A stretch of 64,000 bases of DNA from Rachicladosporium sp. CCFEE 5018 (lineage: Eukaryota; Ascomycota; Dothideomycetes; Cladosporiales; Cladosporiaceae). A program made the translations under genes and the position numbers. Shown here one piece after another: positions 56,575-64,000 of the stretch (position 1 is the first letter of the stretch; the number at the start of each line of letters is the position of its first letter). The stretch covers positions 234,122 through 298,121 of the forward strand of contig KZ111170.1 in the NCBI GenBank assembly GCA_002077045.2, written 5' to 3'. The notes beneath the pieces are model-generated. The model ran no database searches, was not told the origin of the DNA, and saw only the letters and a program-made list of their open reading frames with translations.

Positions 56575-57984
56575 ATGGTCCGCGTGCTGTGCCTGGAGGA
56601 CGAAGACCCGTCAGATGCAGAAGCTAATCCATCGATTGACGGCTTCGCCACCAATGGTGAAGCTGGTCAAGAGAATCCAAATCTCAACAGAGTCACAGCG
56701 GCACTAGGCTGCTATCCGTAAGTACTTTCTCCGAGCTTTACTGTCTTGTCTGCCCAAGCAAATTGAACAAACAAAAAGGAGTGGAGTTCCACACTGAAAG
56801 GCAGTGATATGCTATCGAAGCAGTAGCCATGAACGTAGGCTTCGTCTGACGTACAGATCACAGCATTATTTCGCAACTGGCACGTTCCCTAGACTTGAAC
56901 TCCCTCCATGAGCTATCTCGGACATGTCGACAAGTCAGGGCGAACCTCTTACAATACCGGCAAATGCTTATTGCACAGAGCCTACGCTGTGACAACGAAG
57001 AAGTCAGCGTCGGTAGTCGACTTGGCTGTGCTCTGACTGCTGGTTTGGAGCAATGGACTGTCCACGGCCGCGATGCCAAGCCATCGGACAGGCTCACAAG
57101 TGGCAAAGTTGGCACATGCGCGCGTGATCTTGTCGGCGATTGCAGACGATGCGGCAAAATCATCTGTCGCGTGAGCCACACTGTGTCTATGAGCTGCTCG
57201 AAATACTAAGACTCTCGCAGAACTGCACCGTCAAATCGCCCTCCACTGCTGCACTCAAGGGTCGGCATCGAAGGTTTTGTAGAACATGCATGAAGGCGTC
57301 GACTAGCAAGCTCGTCAGCACGCGATCGTGTCAGGCACTTGGGGAGTCGTAAGTACGTTTGATGAATCGCTCGATCTCTCGCTTACATTCGGCAGCATTG
57401 ATGACAGCGATGTCGAGCCGACCACCCTGCGTGATCCATGCACTTGCACATGCTCTGTGTGGCTCTGTCAGCCTTGTGGTCTAAGCATGCGGACGTTCGA
57501 CACTACATACACCCGCGGCTGGGCCTGGCGCACTCGCTATTCTGCCTGTGGTGGCATTGGCGCAGGAATCGGCGAGGGCGTAGAGGGCGTTGAGTGCGGA
57601 CGTGGAAGGGACTGCCTCGCCGCTCACGAGCTCTATAAAGAGCTCGAGTGTGACGCCGATGAACTTGCAACAATCGAGGCCGAGATGTCCCAGGCAGAGC
57701 TTGACGGGCGCTCGTGGCTAGGAAGCAGCTACACAACGCAGGAGATTGTGGGCATCGGTGGACGTGTGAAGAAGAAAGTCAAGAAAAGGTTTATGGTCGG
57801 AGATGCGGTGAAAGAGTACGAGGACGAGAGAGGTAGCAACACTTACCTGCAGCGAGAGCAGTATGGTGCGAACCGCAGTTGGTGCTCGTGGTGTGAGAGG
57901 GTGGTATTAGGGAAGAAGGATCTCGAGAGGCCGGCTATGAGCTCGGAGAGCATTGCATCGAGCTCGTCAGGAGGATCTGTGTGA
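56575..57984 (+). CDS. conserved fungal Cys-rich protein of unknown function, copy B
   Basis: A 388-residue copy with exons 56575-56717, 56864-57170, 57221-57348 and 57396-57984, all the same lengths as in copy A (143, 307, 128, 589 nt). Every Cys pair described for copy A is kept. The perfect agreement of four exon lengths and of phase supports the spliced gene model. Confidence 0.8.
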
Positions 57985-58151
57985 AGTCGCATGAAGCTAC
58001 AGATGAGCAGATGCATTATGACTAGCAATGTGCACAAAGCCGGGACAGAGGTTGTTAAATGAAGCGAACATATGCTGGCAACGAGCAAATCCTCCAGTCC
58101 GATCTCTTCGCAATGACACCCAGTCTGATACAACCACAAGATCACGATTGC

Positions 58152-60873
58152 CTAGAACTTGAATCTCATCAGTCCCGGATTCAAAGCAATCGGCAATGCT
58201 ACGTGAGAGACAACGAGAGTCCCCAACGGCCAGATAGCCGTGAACTGTCGGATCCTCCAGAGAGGTGGCACGAAGAAGGCCAGCACGATCATACCTGCGG
58301 TAATGATGAAGCAGATCGCAAGCGTCCACTTGAAACCCTTCAAGATCCTCTTGAACTCCTCGCCAAAGGTCGTATCCTCAATTTCTTTCTGCGTAGCGCC
58401 CCAGGACATATCCTTGCCAACGAGATGCGAGACCAGTGCCTGCGAGACATGGATCGAGATGCCGCCAAGGAAGATGGTCATCATCGGGATCCAGCTGATG
58501 TTCTCCCACAAACTGGCTAAGAAGCCCATCTCGTTGATGCGGTAGCGGAGGTACGCGAGAGCCAAGTTGCCGCATCCCGTGAAAACGATGACGATGGCGA
58601 AGTATAACTTGAAGCTGTCGACATAGTAGTGGTCGAGAAAGCCGTTGAACCAGCCGACGAGGAAGTAATTGGCCAGCGTGAGCCAGAACGAGCAGCCGAT
58701 AGCGTAGTAGGTGCCGATGTAGGCGAGGATGTTGAACTTAGCGGGTAGCGGCATGCCGGAGAAGAGGAAGGTGCGAAAGAGCTTTGTGACAAGACCACGC
58801 TTGTACCAGTGTCGAATGGGATGGAAGAGGAGCTCACTGCAGCCGAAAGCATACTTTTCCCACCGGGCAAGCTCATCTTGAACTGTGAGCGAGACGCCTT
58901 CTTTGAAGCCGCCGTCGAAGTAGGCTCCAAGACGGACGATGTACCCAATGGACTGCAGGCGGAGAGCCATGTCGAAGTCTTCTGAGACAGTCTCTTCGGA
59001 CCAGATCTTCTCGTGGTTATCGAGTTTACAGTGGTAAGCGATTTGCTGCTGCGCGCTCCAGCGAATGACGGCGTTGTGGCCGACGAATGGTGCGACGTCG
59101 CCATTTGAGACGGCGTAACGGATTTGGGTGTAGACCATGTCCGTGAAGAAGGTGATGCCTCGCTCGAAAAAGCTGTCGGAGACTTGCATGACGCCTGATG
59201 CATACTGGATAATCGCCACTTCTGGGCATTGCTCCATCTCAGAAACAGCATCGAGGAAGCAGTCCATCGGCACACGGGTGTCGGAGTCAATAATCAGGAT
59301 GTAGTCGCCGATGCGAATATTGCCGTCAGCCCAAGTACGTCCTTGGTCTTCTTCGACGACCTCTGCTAAGGCATTGCGGTACACAAAGTCCTCGTCGTCC
59401 TTCGCCCAGCCATCGTGTCTCTCAACGTTGGCCAGCTTGTCTTCGACACGTGAACTGACCCACAGGCAGTAGTTCATGTTGGATGCCTTCTTGAACTTGC
59501 CGCGGCGTATGTAACTTGATCCGTCATCGAGCGCTTGCTTGTGGGCGGGCCGAGCAACCCAGCCGATGTTATGCTCTTCGTAGAAGTCTTGCTTCACTTG
59601 AGCGTCGGTGTCAGAGTCTAGCTGCATTCCGTCTTCGTTTACGAAGATGTTGGCAGACCCACCTTGCATCTCATACGTCGAGATAGCAGCTTTGAGTGAG
59701 CGGATGGTTGGTGCGATGACGTTCGCAATGCCCTCTCTGTATACGGGCATCTGTATGGTGATGTGCGGTAGGCTGCCTGGCTCACGACGTATCCGCGGCG
59801 ACCGAACGCCTGAGTAGAACTTGCTGTTCTGCAGCATTTGCTTGATAGGCGCTACGACCTGGAAGAAATCGCCGACGAGGCACTGAAAGAAGAATATGGC
59901 CAGCCAGAACTGCGGTGCGAACAACGCCACGAAGACGAGTCGGATCCAGTTATTGTCCACAATCGATTGGAAGACTAATTGCTTCCACCCGGTCCCGATG
60001 GATGCCACGCACAAGCAAATAGAAAGCGCGCAGGTCATTGGTGTGATTAGCATAAATCTTCGCGGCTTCTGCTTGACAGCAGCTTCGTCGTCCTCGAATA
60101 CTCTCTTCTCCTTGACGTGCGGTTCCTTCGGAATCTCATCCTCATCAGAGTGGATTGATTGGGCATCCCAGATCATGTCCATGAGTTGCTTCTCCATGTC
60201 TTGGGCACGCGTGAGCAGATGACGAGGGTTGTCGTCCCAAACAACCAAGATGCGACGATCGGAGATGAACGCGGCAGATGTGTGCTTCAGACATTGTGGC
60301 AGATGGGCCATCTCTTCCAGCACTTGCACGCTGAGTCCACCCTTAAGCGGTACGAACGGGGTCTTTAGATGTTCCAGGAAAAGCTGGATGACTCGTGTGT
60401 TGATAGTGACGGCAGACTTAGGAAGATGTCAGTAAGTAGTGAGCAATGCACAATATGAAGCCCTGACCTACCTTGACATTGAGCAATTCGACAGCTCGGA
60501 GGAATCCGTCGGGGTTCTCAGCAAGCCCGAGGGGACAGCATGCATACGAGCCTCTGCCTTTCTTGACAACCACGCCTTCATCGTACCCGTTCTGGATCCA
60601 CGTCTTCTCCACTTGTTGCTGGTGGAGGTAGTTGACAGTGACTTGACACTTGAGATCGGCCATATCTGTCTGTTCTGCATTTGTCGGCGAGGATGGTCGA
60701 CTGGTCCATGGAGACCCAAAGCCTGGACTGTCAGGTGGCAAGCCAAACAAGCTCCTATGAGGCGACGCTGCATTCTCCACGACCTTCTCAGGAAGCACGT
60801 CAGGCTCCGCATGCTCCTCTGCAACGGCCTTCTGATCATCGACCGCAGGCTTGAAGTAGCTTTTGAGGCCCAT
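58152..60873 (-). CDS. family 2 glycosyltransferase (ZtGT2-like), copy B
   Basis: An 888-residue copy; exons 60472-60873 and 58152-60416 (402 and 2265 nt, as in copy A). By eye about 21 residues differ over the last 725, none in the catalytic IIDSDTRVP, SEDFDMALRL or RWEKYAFG motifs. Silent changes are far more frequent, mostly in the central catalytic part, so both copies seem to be under purifying selection. Confidence 0.9.
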
Positions 60874-62304
60874 GCTGTTTGAGGCTCAAAGGTTGCCGCT
60901 GCGTGCGAAGGGCTTCGCGTGATTCGTGAAGAATGTGTGGCGACTGCTCACAGGGACAACAGTGAGGTATGCGGTCCCACAAAGGTCGCTGGATGCATCC
61001 CAGAGCTCGTATGCAGAAGAGACTATAGAACTCGCGTATTGTAAGGCGCACGACGGTAAGGACTGGAAGATCTAAACAAGGTGCAGCGGTGACGGCACTC
61101 TGGTGCGGTCCTTGACACGTTCGAGAAAGCAGCTATATTCGTTGAGAAGGCATCGCACTAGGGATGCCTTGCCGACACCGCGAAAGGAGAAGTGAATCAT
61201 GATAGCGTTCTTGGTGTACAAACTTACCGCTTTCTTGGCTTGGGAGGGCACCAGTGTCGAACCCTGTAACGGTCAACTTTGCCACAAGCGAGAGACGATT
61301 TAGGCAGTTCCAAAGGCCTGCGACAGTGGTCGCTATGTTGTTGTTGCCACAGTGACCCTCCATGACAGGTGTCGACGGTGTCGTAAGAGACCCTCGTGAT
61401 GCGTCCTACAAGCTCTGACGACCTGGGTAGGCATCGCCAGCATTCGACTTCGACGAGTGACTGTGTGCAGACCACACCGACACGTAATCGGCGCCTACAC
61501 TGATGCCGTGCTGCGATTTTTTGCCCGAGGGCGTGGTGAGACCTGCGTAGCTGCAAGTGGCAGCGATGTCTTGCAAGAGCCCAATCCGGCAACCTCGCGT
61601 CATAAAGGCGGAACCGCACGGGCGGTGGCATTGAAAATGCTCGCGAGTTTGGCGCTGCCAGTAGTATGGATATGGTGACCTTTGCTAGACACTTCGTGCT
61701 TCGTGGAACCCTCGACCTGATGCTGCCATGTGGAAGAGCTGTTTGCGGAAACTTCGGCGGCCCGAGACCGCGAGTCTGTCTTGCCGTCTCACAATGTATA
61801 CGCTATGTGTAGGGACTCACATCTGCAGATATCGCTTTTGCGATGCATAGCCAGCCTCCACTACGATTAGATCGATGCGAGTTGCCCCCGCGTACGCTGA
61901 CCGTTTGCAAGGCTCTTGCGCCAGTAGGAGCCCCAAACGCAGCCCACAACTTCCTCATTAGTCATTTCCGCTCCCGAATCGCCAGCCTTACTCTGATAGA
62001 GATCGCGGATATGTAGAATGCAGCCCTGCAGCCTCGTTCGTGTTCCAGTCAGGTGTGCCCACATCGCGCGGGCCCTTGAGCCAAAGCCGCGGGCTTTCGT
62101 ACAACCTGGGAAGCTGTCTCATCGCCGAATATGTCCCGACTTGCGTGTGGCCTATCGATGCGCGCACTCATAGACCGCGCTCGCCTTTATTCCTCCAGTC
62201 AATTGCTGCCAGAAACTTCCTGCCCATCCGTGCTACAGTGGTACTGCAAGACTATGTCGTTGCTCTCGATCTTGCTTTTGAAGTTCAGTTATCATTGTCG
62301 TGCA
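60874..62304. other. intergenic, GT2 promoter and MAD2 3' flank, copy B
   Basis: About 1.4 kb, counterpart of 39724-41149. The left third has more indels against copy A than the right part. No gene called. Confidence 0.45.
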
Positions 62305-63094
62305 TCACTCAGCAAGTCGGTACGACACCATTGTATCGATCTTGTGACTGTTCGTCGAGAAGCTCCTGAGCTGAACCTTCTCGGCGTTCTTCACTTCCTT
62401 CGCGTCGCTGTCGCCCCACTCAAGCGGGACATCGCTGTCTGCATCCGCGTACACCAGGACATTAAATGTACAGTTGCCATCGAGCATGGGTAAGAAGGTG
62501 ACTGAAGCAGTGACTTGGCGGAAAAGTGATTGGATCTCGGCTTGGATCTCCTGCTCTGTCTTATCCGACGCAGGATCAGACTCTGCGCGTGCGCCAGCGT
62601 TCTCCTTGTCTTCACTAACGGCTTCGGTGCGTTTCCTGCTGCTGTCGTTGAAGACGTTAACCTGAGCGCTGTCAGTCGAGCTCGACCTGTGCTAGCTGCA
62701 CTTCACCAGATACACACATCAAATTGCCACCGCTCGATATGCTCCCCGGTCTCCTTACTAGTGACGACAATGACGAGTTTCGAGATCTTCGACTTCTGCA
62801 TCCACTTGCTGAGTTGGCCCATGATCTTCTTGATGTAGGCTTTGACTTGGTCATCGAGCGAGACCATCATGTTCAGCCCATACTTCTTGACACTTTGAAC
62901 CCGTCAGCACTTTTCATCGAGTTCTTTATCTACGTGACTTACGGGGCGAAGTCCTCAGGAGGGTACACTCCTCGTTGAAACAGTATGGTGTTCGTTGCGA
63001 ACTCGAAGAACTCCACGCACAGCTTCGAGGAGCCTTTAATGGACAGCTTGTGCACTTTCGATTTATCCGCAGGTGGCGGAGCAGCAGAAAGCAT
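62305..63094 (-). CDS. MAD2: spindle checkpoint protein Mad2, copy B
   Basis: A 227-residue HORMA protein; exons 62943-63094, 62718-62892 and 62305-62661 equal copy A in length (152, 175, 357 nt). The safety-belt C-terminus is identical. The charged insertion differs at many positions. The second intron uses a GTGTGT donor where copy A has GTGAGT. Confidence 0.96.
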
Positions 63095-63107
63095 GATGAG
63101 CAGTGTC

Positions 63108-63139
63108 AGTCTCACAGTAGAGCAGTCTCACAGTAGAGC
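63108..63139. repeat. 16-bp tandem duplication upstream of MAD2 copy B
   Basis: AGTCTCACAGTAGAGC occurs twice in a row, 14 bp upstream of the MAD2 start codon. Copy A has no such repeat at the same place. Confidence 0.75.
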
Positions 63140-63323
63140 AGTCTTGCCAATGATGATCGTACGCAATGGTCGTCGCCGGTCGTTCAACAAAGCCCCCAAT
63201 GTTTGACCGCGTTGATGAGGCAACTCGATGTCTTGGCAATATGACTATCACATTGGTGATCTTGGTCCGAACGACGACAGACTCAGCTATTAGCATGCAT
63301 TGAGCGCGAAGGCGATCAGCTCC

Positions 63324-64000
63324 ATGCGACGATGTCTCCTATTCTCGGCACGTAATGCACTCTCACTGTCGCGGTCCAGCTCGCGGCATAGTCTACAACA
63401 TGGCTTCCACACCACTGCCCGACGTCTCGCATGGCGAGTCCCTTCGGAGGTCGAAAAGCGCATCGCAGATATCCCGATAGAGCGCTTTCGCAACTTCTGC
63501 ATCGTCGCGCATGTCGACCATGGGAAGAGCACACTCAGCGATCGGCTGCTGGAGTTGACGGGGACGATCGAGAAGGGCGGCAACAAGCAGATCCTCGATA
63601 AGTTGGATGTCGAACGAGAGCGCGGCATCACTGTCAAGGCGCAGACATGCTCTATGATCTACAACTACAAGGGCGAGGACTATCTGCTGCATTTGGTCGA
63701 CACGCCGGGACATGTCGACTTCCGTGCTGAAGTGAGCAGAAGTTATGCCAGTTGTGGTGGCGCCCTGCTGCTGGTAGATGCGTCGCAAGGCGTGCAGGCA
63801 CAGACTGTGGCGAACTTCTACCTGGCATTCGCGCAGAACTTGGAGCTCATTCCGGTGTTGAACAAGATCGACTTGCCTTCTGCGGATAAGGAGAGGACGT
63901 TGACTCAGCTTAGAGACACCTTCGAAATCGATCCGACTAATGCTATCTGCTTGTCCGCTAAGACTGGATTGAATGTTGAGCAGCTATTGCCGACGATCGT
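63324..64000 (+). CDS. GUF1: GUF1 (elongation factor 4, mitochondrial), copy B, partial
   Basis: The N-terminal 225 codons of Guf1, open to the window end. Presequence-like start MRRCLLFSARNALSLSRSSS, G1 AHVDHGKST, G2 RGITVKAQT, G3 DTPGHVDF, G4 NKIDLP and G5 SAK are intact, and codon 160 is CAG (Gln), so this copy should be functional as far as seen. Guf1 is a GTPase that assists mitochondrial translation under stress. The ATG at 63324 is the first in-frame one after an upstream stop. Confidence 0.93.
   Translation, partial: MRRCLLFSARNALSLSRSSSRHSLQHGFHTTARRLAWRVPSEVEKRIADIPIERFRNFCIVAHVDHGKSTLSDRLLELTGTIEKGGNKQILDKLDVERERGITVKAQTCSMIYNYKGEDYLLHLVDTPGHVDFRAEVSRSYASCGGALLLVDASQGVQAQTVANFYLAFAQNLELIPVLNKIDLPSADKERTLTQLRDTFEIDPTNAICLSAKTGLNVEQLLPTI

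Larger units (their letters stand above)
43691..64000 (+). repeat. duplicated block, copy B
   Basis: Second copy of the block, same orientation and gene order as copy A. It begins immediately after the N gap in the middle of the RfeG-like gene and runs off the window inside GUF1. Confidence 0.97.

Noticed and set aside
1..64000. Transposons, tRNA, rRNA, CRISPR
   Set aside because: No transposase, reverse transcriptase, terminal repeats, cloverleaf boxes or spaced repeats were seen; a tRNA scan program would be needed to exclude weak tRNA candidates.

Overview
The window is nuclear DNA of a filamentous ascomycete. The genes carry many short GT-AG introns (about 45-130 bp, often with a CTAAC- or CTGAC-like branch point) and code for typical fungal families: Ilv5, Abz2, an RfeG-like protein, a C2H2 plus fungal_trans regulator, Mbf1, a GT2 resembling the Zymoseptoria hyphal-growth enzyme, Mad2 and Guf1. 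The gene set and style suggest Dothideomycetes. A highly duplicated genome such as that of the black yeast Hortaea or Friedmanniomyces would fit, but that is inference. I see no transposase, reverse transcriptase, rRNA, tRNA or CRISPR array.

The window is three contigs joined by two runs of exactly 100 N (21597-21696 and 43591-43690). Contig 1 (1-21596) is single copy here: Ilv5 (-), an NmrA-like oxidoreductase (+), a cysteine-rich GPI-anchored surface protein (-), an Upf1/MOV10-like helicase broken by a 1-bp frameshift (+), a protein kinase (+), a 1865-residue disordered protein (+), an Abz2-type aminodeoxychorismate lyase (+), and a spliced unknown gene (-) whose 3' end overlaps that of ABZ2.

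Contigs 2 and 3 are two diverged copies of the same ~20.3 kb block in direct orientation (22526-42820 matches 43691-64000). Gene order is the same in both: RfeG-like (-), GST-like (-), OTU peptidase (+), TMEM234-like membrane protein (-), PhyH dioxygenase (+), MBF1 (-), C2H2 regulator (-), Cys-rich F-box-neighbour-type unknown (+), GT2 glycosyltransferase (-), MAD2 (-), GUF1 (+). Nearly every gene is intact in both copies with identical intron positions. The exception is GUF1: copy A has a TAG at codon 160 where copy B has CAG. Divergence between copies is patchy, with near-identical stretches beside stretches that barely align. The block may be a real tandem segmental duplication, or two homeologues/haplotypes placed head-to-tail by a scaffolder; the N gap lies exactly at the junction, so the sequence cannot decide.

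The genes are mostly housekeeping and regulatory and do not form one pathway. Exon boundaries below were worked out by eye from splice motifs, reading phase and, in the duplicated block, agreement between the two copies.
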